Assembly: GCF_009674885.1 (NCBI RefSeq)
Contig: NZ_WKKA01000003.1
Span: 186,001-250,000, forward strand
Direction: 5' to 3'
DNA length: 64,000 bases
Source of the DNA: Paracoccus sp. S-4012
Lineage (GTDB): Bacteria > Pseudomonadota > Alphaproteobacteria > Rhodobacterales > Rhodobacteraceae
Shown here: one piece after another, positions 55,893 through 64,000 of the stretch
Numbering within the stretch: the first letter of the stretch is position 1
How the letters are laid out: the number at the start of each line of letters is the position of its first letter
Notes under the pieces: model-generated
The model's input: only the letters and a program-made list of their open reading frames with translations
Databases searched by the model: none
Told to the model about the DNA's origin: nothing
Made by a program: the position numbers and the translations under genes

Positions 55893-58580
55893 ATGACCAT
55901 GCATCTCTCCAGACGTCTGTTCCTGCAGGCTGGCGCGACTGCCGCCGGGGCCTTGGCCATGGGCCGGCTGATGAACAGCACGGCGATGGCGGCCATCGAC
56001 CCGAACTCGCACGGTCAACGGATCTTCCACGCGACTCACTACGGACCCTTCGAGGCCGTCGTGCGCGACGGCCGCATCACCGCGATCTCGCCCGTGACCG
56101 AGCTCGACCACCAGCCCACCGACATGCTGATGCTGGGGGTCATGGACCGGACCTATGACGAGAGCCGCATCCTCTATCCGATGGTCCGCAAGTCCTACCT
56201 CGACGGCTGGCAGACCGGCGACACCAAGCCGGAGCTGCGCGGGAAGGAGGAGTTCGTGCAGGTCGACTGGGACACCGCCTTGGCGCTCGCGGCCAATGCC
56301 ATCGTCCAGACCATCATGGAGCACGGCAACGAGGCGATCTTCAGCTCGTCCTATGGCGGCTGGTCGAACGCCGGCTCGTTCCGCCCGAACGTCATGCAGC
56401 AGCGGTTCTTCAACCTGATCGGCGGCTGCACCATCACCCAGGGCGACTTCTCGGCCGGCGCGGCGCAGGTCGCGCTGCCGCATATCATCGGCGACATGGA
56501 GGTCTATTCGCCGCAGACCGCCTGGGAGGTCGTCCGCGACAATACCGAAGTCTTCGTCCTCGTCGGATGCGACCCGGTCAAGAACAACCGGATCGAGTTC
56601 ACCGTCGCCGACCACGCAATGTCGCGCCCCTGGGCCGAAATTCGCGACGCGGGCGTGCGCTTCATCTCGATCAACCCGCAGCGCACCGCCTCGGATTATT
56701 ATCTGGACGCGGAATGGGTTCAGGTCATTCCCAATACCGACATCGCGCTGTTCCTCGGCATGGCCCATCACGTGCTGGAAAACGGGCTCGAGGATCGCGC
56801 CTACATGGAGAAATATACGGTCGGCGCCGATCGCTGGATCGCCTATGTCCGGGGCGAGGATGACGGCGCGCCGAAAACGCCAGAATGGGCGTCCGGCATC
56901 ACCGGCATCCCTGCCGACAAGATCCGCGAGATGGCCGAGCTGTTTGCCTCCTCGCGCACCCAGTTCGCCGGCGCCTGGTCGCTGCAGCGGGCCCACTACG
57001 GCGAGCTGGTCCACCACGCGATCATCAACTTCGCGGCGCTCACCGGCAAGATCGGCAAGCCGGGCGAGGGCGTGGGCTTCAGCTGGCACTACGGCGGCGG
57101 CGGGATGCCGCAGTCGGGCCAGCCGACGCCCACCGGCCTGTCCTCGGGCAAGAACCTGGTGTCCACGCTCTGCCCTGCCAGCCGGATCGTCGAGATGCTG
57201 GAGAATCCGGGCAAGGAGTTCTTCTACAACGGTCAGACCCGCGCCTATCCCGACATCAAGATGATCTACAACGCGGGCAACAACTTCGTCTCGCACCAGC
57301 AGGACCTGAACCGCCTTCTCAAGGCATTCTCCAAGCTGCACACCATCGTCAGCCAGGACGTGTGGTGGACCGCGGCGGTCCGCTGGGCGGACATCGTGCT
57401 GCCCGCCTCCTCCACGCTGGAGCGCGACGACATCTCGGTCGGCGGCACCTATTCCAACGACAAGATCTACGCGATGAAAAAGGTCATCGAGCCCTTGGGC
57501 GAATCGATGAGCGACTACGAGATCTTCGAGGCGCTGGCCGACAAGATGTATCTCTGGGCCCAGTTCACCGATTCAGTGGACTACATGGACCACATCCGCG
57601 CCGCCTATGAACGTTCGGGCGCGTCCAAGACCACGCCCTTCGAGGAGTTCTGGGAAAAGGGCTACGCCCTGCAACCGGCCCCGCCCGAAGCCCGGAAATG
57701 GGTCCGGCATGGCGCTTTCTACGAGGATCCCGAAACGAACCCGCTGCACACGCTGTCCGGCAAGATCGAGATGTTCTGCACGACGATCGCCGACATGAAC
57801 GTGCCCGACAACCCGGGCATGCCGATCTGGCAGGAGCCGCTGGAATATCTGGGGAACGCGCAGGAGGGGCAGCTGCACGTCGTGAGCCCGCATCCCTGGT
57901 ACCGCCTGCACAGCCAGATGGACAACTCGACGCAGCTCCGCGAACTCTACAAGATCGACGGCCGCGAGCCGGTGCGGATGAACCCCCGGGACGCCGAGGC
58001 GCGAGGCATCGCCGATGGCGATCTGGTGGAGATCCGCAACGAGCGCGGCGCTATCATTGCCGGGGCCGTGCTGTCGGAGGACATCATGCCGGGCGTCATG
58101 TCGCTCTATGAGGGCGTCTGGCCGGACCTCGACAGCAAGGGCCGCTGCAACTCGGGGCAGATCAACTGGATCACGTCGGAACGCCCTGCGTCCGGCCTGA
58201 CGCAGGCGACCATAGCCAACACCTGCGTCGCGTCAGCCAGCAAGTGCGAGGACGCAGAGCGCCCCAACCGGGCGTATCAGAAGCCGCCGATCCTGACGGA
58301 CTACCAGTATGCCGCCATCGACGAGTCCGAGCTCGGTCTCGACCGGGTGGCGGAGCTGGTGGAATCGCTCTATGCCGACATGGAACCGGGCGAGCGCATC
58401 TTCTACCAGCGCTGCACCGTCTGCCACGGCCCGCGCGATCCGGGCGGCTTCACCCAGCTGCAGTGGCGCGGCATCACGCCATCGATGTTCCCGCGTGCGG
58501 GTCTCGACGAGGAGGAGGCAGCGCTCGTGACCGACTTCCTCATGCGCAACGCCTCCGACGCGGCGCCGGCGGTCAATTGA
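55893..58580 (+). CDS. Molybdopterin S/N-oxide reductase (DMSO/TMAO type) fused to cytochrome c
   Basis: 895 residues. Twin-arginine signal (LSRRLFLQAG, residues 5-14) directs export of the folded enzyme. The body is the DorA/TorA/BisC type: SSYGGWSNAG carries the likely Mo-ligand Ser158, followed by QRFFNLIGG and a molybdopterin dinucleotide-binding C-terminal domain near 690-800 (VVSPHPWYRLHSQMDN). Unlike ordinary family members it continues into a monohaem domain: ERIFYQRCTVCHGPRDPGG has the CxxCH motif at 841-845, with a candidate axial Met at 865 (PSMFPR). No torC/dorC or torD homologue is adjacent. The start at 55893 has AGGAAGG upstream. Exact substrate unknown. Confidence 0.9.
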   Translation: MTMHLSRRLFLQAGATAAGALAMGRLMNSTAMAAIDPNSHGQRIFHATHYGPFEAVVRDGRITAISPVTELDHQPTDMLMLGVMDRTYDESRILYPMVRKSYLDGWQTGDTKPELRGKEEFVQVDWDTALALAANAIVQTIMEHGNEAIFSSSYGGWSNAGSFRPNVMQQRFFNLIGGCTITQGDFSAGAAQVALPHIIGDMEVYSPQTAWEVVRDNTEVFVLVGCDPVKNNRIEFTVADHAMSRPWAEIRDAGVRFISINPQRTASDYYLDAEWVQVIPNTDIALFLGMAHHVLENGLEDRAYMEKYTVGADRWIAYVRGEDDGAPKTPEWASGITGIPADKIREMAELFASSRTQFAGAWSLQRAHYGELVHHAIINFAALTGKIGKPGEGVGFSWHYGGGGMPQSGQPTPTGLSSGKNLVSTLCPASRIVEMLENPGKEFFYNGQTRAYPDIKMIYNAGNNFVSHQQDLNRLLKAFSKLHTIVSQDVWWTAAVRWADIVLPASSTLERDDISVGGTYSNDKIYAMKKVIEPLGESMSDYEIFEALADKMYLWAQFTDSVDYMDHIRAAYERSGASKTTPFEEFWEKGYALQPAPPEARKWVRHGAFYEDPETNPLHTLSGKIEMFCTTIADMNVPDNPGMPIWQEPLEYLGNAQEGQLHVVSPHPWYRLHSQMDNSTQLRELYKIDGREPVRMNPRDAEARGIADGDLVEIRNERGAIIAGAVLSEDIMPGVMSLYEGVWPDLDSKGRCNSGQINWITSERPASGLTQATIANTCVASASKCEDAERPNRAYQKPPILTDYQYAAIDESELGLDRVAELVESLYADMEPGERIFYQRCTVCHGPRDPGGFTQLQWRGITPSMFPRAGLDEEEAALVTDFLMRNASDAAPAVN

Positions 58581-58782
58581 CCCCGGCGCCAGCGGCTGGC
58601 GGAGCGGCGATGGCGTGACCGTGATGGAGCTTGCAACGCTCCTCTTTGCTCCGCCGGTCACGATCATCTCCCGTTGGTGGTCGCCTTGGAAGCGCGCCTT
58701 TCGGCTCGGCATCCAACCTGGCCCGACTGCTCCGACTGTTAACAGCGCGACGCCGAAAGCCGGCATCCGACCCTTTGCCGAT

Positions 58783-59486
<704 letters not shown>

Positions 59487-59489
<3 letters not shown>

Positions 59490-59720
59490 TTCGGCATCGG
59501 CCTGAGTTTCCCGGGCGCAGATCGTCTTCAGCATCGCCGCCACCGCGGTGCGCTGTTTGGCCGGGGCGTGGGCCAGTGCGTTCCTCATCCAGTGAATGCA
59601 GCGCCTCTGGTGGGTCGCATCGAAGACCCGCCGCGCGGCGGCGCGGACCCCCTTGTGATCGTCGGCGATTACCAGCTTCACGCCGCGAAGGCCGCGGGCG
59701 GCGAGGCTGCGTAGGAACTC
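59487..59720 (-). pseudogene. IS256-family transposase fragment
   Basis: Minus-strand frame reading FLRSLAARGLRGVKLVIADDH, then KGVRAAARRVFDATHQRRCIH and WMRNALAHAPAKQRTAV matches the centre of mutator-type (IS256) transposases, with the Asp of VIADDH. About 77 residues remain of about 400; it ends at a stop just at the IS3-type right inverted repeat and its upstream part is lost. Confidence 0.8.
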
Positions 59721-59898
59721 TCACCTCGATGCGGAAGGCGTTCAAGGCGCTCGCCCTGAGCGATGCCGTGCTGCGCCAAGCGAACGGCAAGCCCACGCCC
59801 CTCGGCAAGAAGGTCGAGAAGATCCCCCCATCATGGCCGAGCCCGTCAAGATGGTGAGGGACGAGGGCGGTGCGAAGGCGGAGCCTGAATGAGAGCGC

Positions 59899-59982
59899 TG
59901 GTAGGGGTGGTCGGACTCGAACCGACACTTCTTGCGAAAACGGATTTTGAATCCGTCGCGTCTACCATTCCGCCACACCCCC
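59899..59982 (-). tRNA. tRNA-Leu (CAA anticodon)
   Basis: Minus-strand cloverleaf with long variable arm: acceptor GGGGGTG/CACCCCT, D-arm TGGCGGAATGGTAGACGC, anticodon loop TTCAAAA (CAA), T arm TGTCGGTTCGAGTCCGACC, encoded CCA (59899-59901). Reads Leu UUG codons. Confidence 0.93.
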
Positions 59983-60085
59983 GTGGCGCTCTCTCGGGAG
60001 GCCAACTTGGCCTCGACAGGGCCTCGACCGAACAGAATCGCATGCGCCTTGGAAAGGCCATGCTGTTCTACGCAGACCCAACGAC

Positions 60086-60121
60086 TTGAATCCGCTGCGT
60101 CTGCCATTCCGCCACTCGGGC
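60086..60121 (-). pseudogene. tRNA-Leu 5' half relic
   Basis: GCCCGAGTGGCGGAATGGCA (from 60121) followed by GACGCAGCGGATTCAA is the 5' half of a leucine tRNA, through the anticodon loop, after which homology stops. The 3' anticodon stem, variable arm and T arm are absent. It lies 104 bases upstream of the intact tRNA-Leu(CAA). Confidence 0.7.
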
Positions 60122-60165
60122 CCGGCCCCCTCGCTAGGGCCAAAACCGCCGGCGCGCAAGCGTCG

Positions 60166-61125
60166 TCAGGCCCCGGCGAGTTTCGCTTCCCGCGCCGCTC
60201 GCAGGCGGGCGAAATCGTCGCCTGCGTGGTAGCTGGAGCGGGTGAGGGGCGTGGCGGAGACCATGAGGAAACCCTTGCCCGAGGCGGCGCGGGCATAGCC
60301 GTCGAACTCCTCGGGCGTCACGAAGCGGTCCACGCGGTGGTGCTTCGGCGTCGGCTGGAGGTACTGGCCGACGGTCAGGAAATCGACGTCCGCCGCGCGC
60401 ATGTCGTCCATGACCTGCAGCACGCCCTGCCGGTCCTCGCCGAGGCCCACCATGATCCCGGACTTGGTGAACATCGCGGGGTCCAGCTCCTTCACCCGCT
60501 GCAGGATCCGCAGCGAGTGGAAGTAGCGAGCGCCGGGGCGCACGGTGGGGTAGAGGCCGGGCACCGTCTCGAGGTTGTGATTGAAGACGTCGGGGCGGGC
60601 CTCGACCACGGCCTCGAGGCTGCCGGGGCGGGCCTTGAGGAAGTCGGGGACCAGCACCTCGATCGTCGCCTGCGGGGCGCGGTGGCGGATGGCGCGGATG
60701 GTCTGGGCGAAATGCGCGGCGCCGCCGTCGTCGAGGTCGTCGCGGTCGACGCTGGTCACGACCACATGGGCGAGGCCGAGGGTGGCGACGGCATGCGCCA
60801 CGCGGCCCGGCTCGAAAGCGTCGAGGGCGTCCGGGCGGCCCGTCGCCACGTTGCAGAAGGAACAGCCGCGGGTGCAGATCTCGCCCATGATCATCATGGT
60901 GGCGTGGCCCTGCGACCAGCATTCGCCGACGTTGGGGCAGCCCGCCTCCTCGCAGACGGTGGTGAGGCGGTTGGTCTTCAGGATCTCGCGGGTGCGGGTG
61001 TAACCGGCGCCGGAGGGGGCCCTGACCCGGATCCAGGCCGGCTTCTTCGGCTGCGACTGGTCGGGGCGGTGCGCCTTTTCGGGGTGGCGCAGGACGGGCG
61101 GGGCAGGGGGGATGGGCGCGGCCAT
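60166..61125 (-). CDS. lipA: Lipoyl synthase
   Basis: 319 residues. Radical SAM enzyme inserting two sulphurs into octanoyl groups on lipoyl domains. The auxiliary cluster motif [12 protein letters not shown] and the radical SAM motif CTRGCSFC are both present, plus [30 protein letters not shown] and the C-terminal RSSY motif. Codes in the usual housekeeping composition although it follows the mobile region. Confidence 0.97.
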   Translation of the reverse strand: MAAPIPPAPPVLRHPEKAHRPDQSQPKKPAWIRVRAPSGAGYTRTREILKTNRLTTVCEEAGCPNVGECWSQGHATMMIMGEICTRGCSFCNVATGRPDALDAFEPGRVAHAVATLGLAHVVVTSVDRDDLDDGGAAHFAQTIRAIRHRAPQATIEVLVPDFLKARPGSLEAVVEARPDVFNHNLETVPGLYPTVRPGARYFHSLRILQRVKELDPAMFTKSGIMVGLGEDRQGVLQVMDDMRAADVDFLTVGQYLQPTPKHHRVDRFVTPEEFDGYARAASGKGFLMVSATPLTRSSYHAGDDFARLRAAREAKLAGA

Positions 61126-61239
61126 CGGGGCCTCCGGGCTCGGGATGCCTTGGACATAGCCGCTTGCGCGGGCGCGTTCAACGCGAGGCGCGCGCGGGCC
61201 TCCGGCGGCGCGGCATCGCGCCGCGCCTCCGGGCAGGGG

Positions 61240-62361
61240 TCAGCCGATCAGCGGCGCGCCGGGGCCATAGGTCTCCTCATAGTGGCGCGCGAGGCGCATC
61301 AGCGCCAGGCGCAGCACGACCTTGCCCGAGCGCGCCGACCAGCCGAGGCGGCGCTCGGTCGCCTCGATGCCCTCGAGAAAGCAGCAGACCCTGAGGACGA
61401 GATCGCCCATGCCGGGGCCGAGCTCGCGCAGCGCCGCCGCGACCCGGCCGCGGGCGCTGTCCGAGCCGCCGCCGTGGCCGCCCCCGGCGCGCGAGACATC
61501 AATGCCGGCGGTCAGGAAGCGGTCCCAGTTCTGGGTCGTGCGCGGACCCATCTGCGCGACCTCGAAATCCTCGCGCAGCCGCTCGCCCGCGGAGATCATG
61601 GCCGGGCTGAGAAACGGCTTGCCGTCCGGCCCCTGCCGGCGGGCGAGAACCTGCAGCGGGCTTTCGCAGAGGTTGACGCGGATGCGGCGGCGGCGGCCGC
61701 TGTCGGGGTCCGTGACTTCGGTCTCGCCCAGGCGCGGATGGCGGGCGGCGTGGTCGAACCCCGCGGGGGCCTCGGCCATGCCCACCGGCTCGGCCGCGGC
61801 GAGATCGGCGGCGCGGGGGATCGGGGCCGGGCGGCCGCCCAGCATCGCGCGCAGCGCCTCGCGGCCCGAGGCGGTGATGGCGTAGCGGTTGATGCGCCCC
61901 GGCTGCGTCAGCATCACCCAGCCGTCGAGGGCCAGCCGCTCGGCCAGCCGATGGTCGAGGACCGCGGTGCGGATGCCGTCGCGGGTGACAATGGCCTTCT
62001 CCATTCCATCCGCGACCGCCAGCTCGGCGCCCGATTCCGCCAGCCGGCGCAGGATGCGGCGCAGCTCGTCGGCGGAGGCGCGGGCCTCGCGCGTCCTGGC
62101 GTCGCCATCGAGGGCGCGGTCGATCAGCGGATCGTCGCGCCGCGCCTCGATGCGGCGGATGCGGCGCATGATGGTCGAGGCGTGGCAGCCCGCCTCGCGG
62201 GCGAGCGCGCGGATCGTCTCGCCCCCCTGAACATGGCGCAGGTAGAGCCGCGCGTCGTCGTTCAACACCTCGCCGGTCGTGTCGGCGCGGGTGTCGCGGA
62301 TGGGCGCGACCCCGTCGATTACGGGGTGCATGGCAGCGAAGTCACCCGTCAGTAACGTCAT
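61240..62361 (-). CDS. Helix-turn-helix protein, DUF6456-like
   Basis: 373 residues. An HTH near residues 45-75 (GGETIRALAREAGCHASTIMRRIRRIE) and a C-terminal region (about 255-373) with ESPLQVLARRQGPDGKPFLSPAMISAGERLREDFEVAQMGP that I recognise as the DUF6456 alphaproteobacterial family. Function unknown, presumably DNA binding. The start at 62361 (MTLLTGDFAAMHP) was chosen. It is divergent from the DUF6477-type gene over 215 bases. Confidence 0.75.
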   Translation of the reverse strand: MTLLTGDFAAMHPVIDGVAPIRDTRADTTGEVLNDDARLYLRHVQGGETIRALAREAGCHASTIMRRIRRIEARRDDPLIDRALDGDARTREARASADELRRILRRLAESGAELAVADGMEKAIVTRDGIRTAVLDHRLAERLALDGWVMLTQPGRINRYAITASGREALRAMLGGRPAPIPRAADLAAAEPVGMAEAPAGFDHAARHPRLGETEVTDPDSGRRRRIRVNLCESPLQVLARRQGPDGKPFLSPAMISAGERLREDFEVAQMGPRTTQNWDRFLTAGIDVSRAGGGHGGGSDSARGRVAAALRELGPGMGDLVLRVCCFLEGIEATERRLGWSARSGKVVLRLALMRLARHYEETYGPGAPLIG

Positions 62362-62575
62362 CCCTAAACCTCGTTCTCGGCCGCGGGTGCCGAGCAAAGG
62401 CAACCGCCGGTTGTGCAGCTTCCACGCTTTTCTGTGAAGCGTCTTCAGCAAGGGGCAACACTTCCTAATAAAACCTAAACAAGCGTCAGCGGGGCGCGCG
62501 CCGGGACCGGTTGTGGCGCAACACACGCATAAGTTGAGCGAGTGTCACCCGGAAACGCCTGCCACGGAGAACCCG

Positions 62576-62962
62576 ATGACCCTCGCCACCCTTCCCCGCC
62601 CCGCCGTCGCCGCCCGCCCGATCGAAGGCGGCGCCACCGTGCTGCCGTTCCTGCCGCCCAGCGCCCCGGCGCCGGTCACCGACCGCGGCCCGCGGCGGCC
62701 GCGGTTGCTGGTCCGCGCGGCGCGGGCCGGCCTCGCTCACTGGCGGCGCGAGCTCGACCTGCCGCGGCTGCTGATGACGGGCCTGCTGCCGCCCCCCGGC
62801 GCGGCGCTCGCGCGGCTCGAGGCGGAGGAGGAGCGGCTCGACGAGGCCCGGCGCGCGCGGGCGGCCGATTACGGGCTCGAGCGGCACCTGGCGGTGCTGA
62901 TCGCGCTGCTGGCCGAGCGCGCGGCGCTTGCCGCCTTCCGCGAGGGGCGGGCGGCGTCGTGA
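62576..62962 (+). CDS. DUF6477-like protein
   Basis: 128 residues. RRPRLLVRAARAGLAHWRRELDLPRLLMTG is the recognisable family core; an acidic/basic helical C-terminus follows (LEAEEERLDEARRARAADYGLERHLAVLIALLAERAAL). A GGAGA site precedes the ATG at 62576. Known only from Rhodobacteraceae; function unknown. Next to the DUF6456-like HTH gene. Confidence 0.75.
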   Translation: MTLATLPRPAVAARPIEGGATVLPFLPPSAPAPVTDRGPRRPRLLVRAARAGLAHWRRELDLPRLLMTGLLPPPGAALARLEAEEERLDEARRARAADYGLERHLAVLIALLAERAALAAFREGRAAS

Positions 62963-62966
62963 CCGC

Positions 62967-64000
62967 TCAGCGGCCGCGGAAGAGGGTGCCGAACATGCCC
63001 CTCACGATGGCGTTGCCGGTCCTGGTTGCGACCGAGCGGACGACGGCGCGCGTGAGGGTCTTGCCGAACATCTCCTCCAGGCTGTCGCCGCGCCGCGCCG
63101 TGCCGCCCGCCGGGATCGTCAGTTTCGGATCGTAGCGGCGCGAGGCGACGGTGGTGCCTTCGGGAAAACGCAGCAGCGCGTCGGCGGCCTTGGCGCGGGC
63201 CGCCTCCTCCGCCGCGGCTGCGGCGCGCATGGCGAGCAGTTCATGCGCCGATTCGCCGTCCACCGTCCGACCGTATTTCAGCCCCATCGGCGAGGCGGCC
63301 ATGATGGCCGCGCGCTCGGCCTCGGTGATCGTCCCGAGGCGGCTCAGCGGCGGGCGGACCAGCGTCCGCTGCGCCATGCCGGGGATGCCCTTGCGCTCCA
63401 GAAACGAGGTGACGGCCTCGCCGGTGCCCACCTGCGTGATCGCCTCCACGAGGTCGAAATCGGGGTTCGCGCGGTAGTTCTGCGCCGCCTCGCGCAGCGC
63501 TCGCTGGTCCTTGGCGGTGAAGGCCCGCAGCGCGTGCTGGACCCGGTTGCCGAGCTGGCCCAGCACCCGGTCGGGCAGGTCGGCCGGGTTCTGGGTGCAG
63601 AACCAGACGCTGACCCCCTTGGAACGGATCAGCCGCGCCACCTGCTCGATCTTCTCGACCAGCGCCGGCGGCGCGTCGTCGAACAGCAGATGCGCCTCGT
63701 CGAAGAAGAAGGCGGCGACCGGGCGGTCGGGATCGCCCACTTCGGGCAGTTGCTCGAACAGCTCGGACATCAGCCACAGCAGGAAGGTCGCGTAGAGGCA
63801 CGGGGCGGCCATCAGCCGCTCGGCCGCGATCACGTTGACCATGCCGAGGCCCGAGGCGTCGGTGCGGATCAGGTCGGAGAGCGCGAGCGCCGGCTCGCCG
63901 AAGAGGCGGTCGCCGCCCTCTGTCTCCAGCACCAGCAGGCGGCGCTGGATCGCGCCGACGGACGCCGTCGTGACGTTGCCGTAGCGCAGGCTCAACTCGC
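62967..64000 (-). CDS. HerA-like ATPase (DUF853), N-terminus beyond window
   Basis: 344 codons of the C-terminal part are in the window. Motifs: PVAAFFFDEAHLLFDDAPPAL (Walker B), SKGVSVWFCTQNPADLPDRVLGQLGNRVQHALRAFTAKD (motor sensor region) and the C-terminal MFGKTLTRAVVRSVATRTGNAIVRGMFGTLFRGR. DUF853 proteins are HerA-FtsK superfamily ATPases of unclear biological role in bacteria. The Walker A would be outside the right edge. Confidence 0.9.
   Translation of the reverse strand, partial: ELSLRYGNVTTASVGAIQRRLLVLETEGGDRLFGEPALALSDLIRTDASGLGMVNVIAAERLMAAPCLYATFLLWLMSELFEQLPEVGDPDRPVAAFFFDEAHLLFDDAPPALVEKIEQVARLIRSKGVSVWFCTQNPADLPDRVLGQLGNRVQHALRAFTAKDQRALREAAQNYRANPDFDLVEAITQVGTGEAVTSFLERKGIPGMAQRTLVRPPLSRLGTITEAERAAIMAASPMGLKYGRTVDGESAHELLAMRAAAAAEEAARAKAADALLRFPEGTTVASRRYDPKLTIPAGGTARRGDSLEEMFGKTLTRAVVRSVATRTGNAIVRGMFGTLFRGR

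Noticed and set aside
59721-59898. Short plus-strand frame (MRKAFKALALSDAVLRQANG) as a gene
   Set aside because: No ribosome site, no family, and it lies between IS debris and a tRNA; coding status cannot be supported.
60086-60121. A second functional tRNA-Leu
   Set aside because: Only the 5' half is present; the 3' anticodon stem, variable arm and T arm cannot be found downstream.
59932-62355. 807-codon plus-strand open frame opposite lipA and the HTH gene
   Set aside because: It runs through a tRNA and opposite lipA, whose iron-sulphur motifs are intact.

Overview
The window looks like a chromosomal segment of a high-GC alphaproteobacterium of the Rhodobacteraceae (Rhodobacterales). The reasons are gene content and layout. 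Propionyl-CoA carboxylase (pccA, pccB) and methylmalonyl-CoA mutase lie in one block interleaved with small lipoproteins. There is an F1-ATPase zeta-type inhibitor (DUF1476), a betaine-homocysteine methyltransferase, an olsA/olsB ornithine-lipid pair, and a DUF6477-type protein. I do not name a genus. No CRISPR array, prophage or plasmid functions are visible. Most genes are housekeeping genes with the uniform GC-rich third-position bias of such genomes.

Layout. 1-9240 (minus strand) is the propionate/methylmalonyl-CoA block: scpA (cut by the left edge), pccA and pccB, with small envelope proteins between them and a DUF4174 protein plus a 61-residue protein on the plus strand. 9380-13027 (plus) holds alr, then a phoH-ybeY-corC operon. 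13279-18731 (minus) holds rpmG, a lone PAS protein, the RNase P RNA gene rnpB, an AmpD-like amidase, a lipoprotein, gatA-gatC, a GNAT acetyltransferase and an NTF2-like protein. 18857-22588 holds a PA0069-type radical SAM protein, bmt, DUF1476, purC and purS. 22604-33126 holds a large OmpA-type protein, glutaryl-CoA dehydrogenase, RNase D, tRNA-Ile(CAU), purM-purN, a ThiE-like protein, olsA-olsB, an ABM monooxygenase-like protein and a ParA-like ATPase. 33174-34480 holds a rhodanese-like periplasmic protein and an I78-type inhibitor lipoprotein.

34546-44376 (minus) is a nine-gene operon in which every junction overlaps. It encodes a peptide-type ABC importer (binding protein, two permeases, two ATPases), two M20 hydrolases, a PLP aminotransferase and a GntR regulator. 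Its promoter carries a palindrome between the -35 and -10 elements. The genes together suggest import, hydrolysis and transamination of a peptide or N-acyl amino acid. Upstream lies a 688-base gap holding a frameshifted aldehyde dehydrogenase relic. glpD-glpK follows, then a second importer cluster at 48165-55064: sugar-type binding protein, two permeases, a GntR regulator, two tandem DUF2804 proteins and an MsmX/UgpC-type ATPase, under a promoter overlapped by a CTATAG-A-CTATAG repeat. The role of the DUF2804 pair is unknown.

55155-61125 is the most plastic part. It holds a Tat-exported molybdopterin S/N-oxide reductase with a monohaem cytochrome c domain fused at its C-terminus, an internally deleted IS3-family element with both inverted repeats, an IS256-family transposase fragment, an intact tRNA-Leu(CAA), a 5' half tRNA-Leu relic, and lipA. 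The right edge holds a DUF6456-type HTH protein, a DUF6477-type protein and a HerA-like (DUF853) ATPase cut by the window end.

The observations I consider most worth following are the reductase-cytochrome fusion, the DUF2804 importer locus, the fully overlapping peptide-catabolism operon with its candidate operator, and a dispersed intergenic repeat. That repeat occurs three times; one copy is read in frame inside the amidase and another supplies the purN stop codon.
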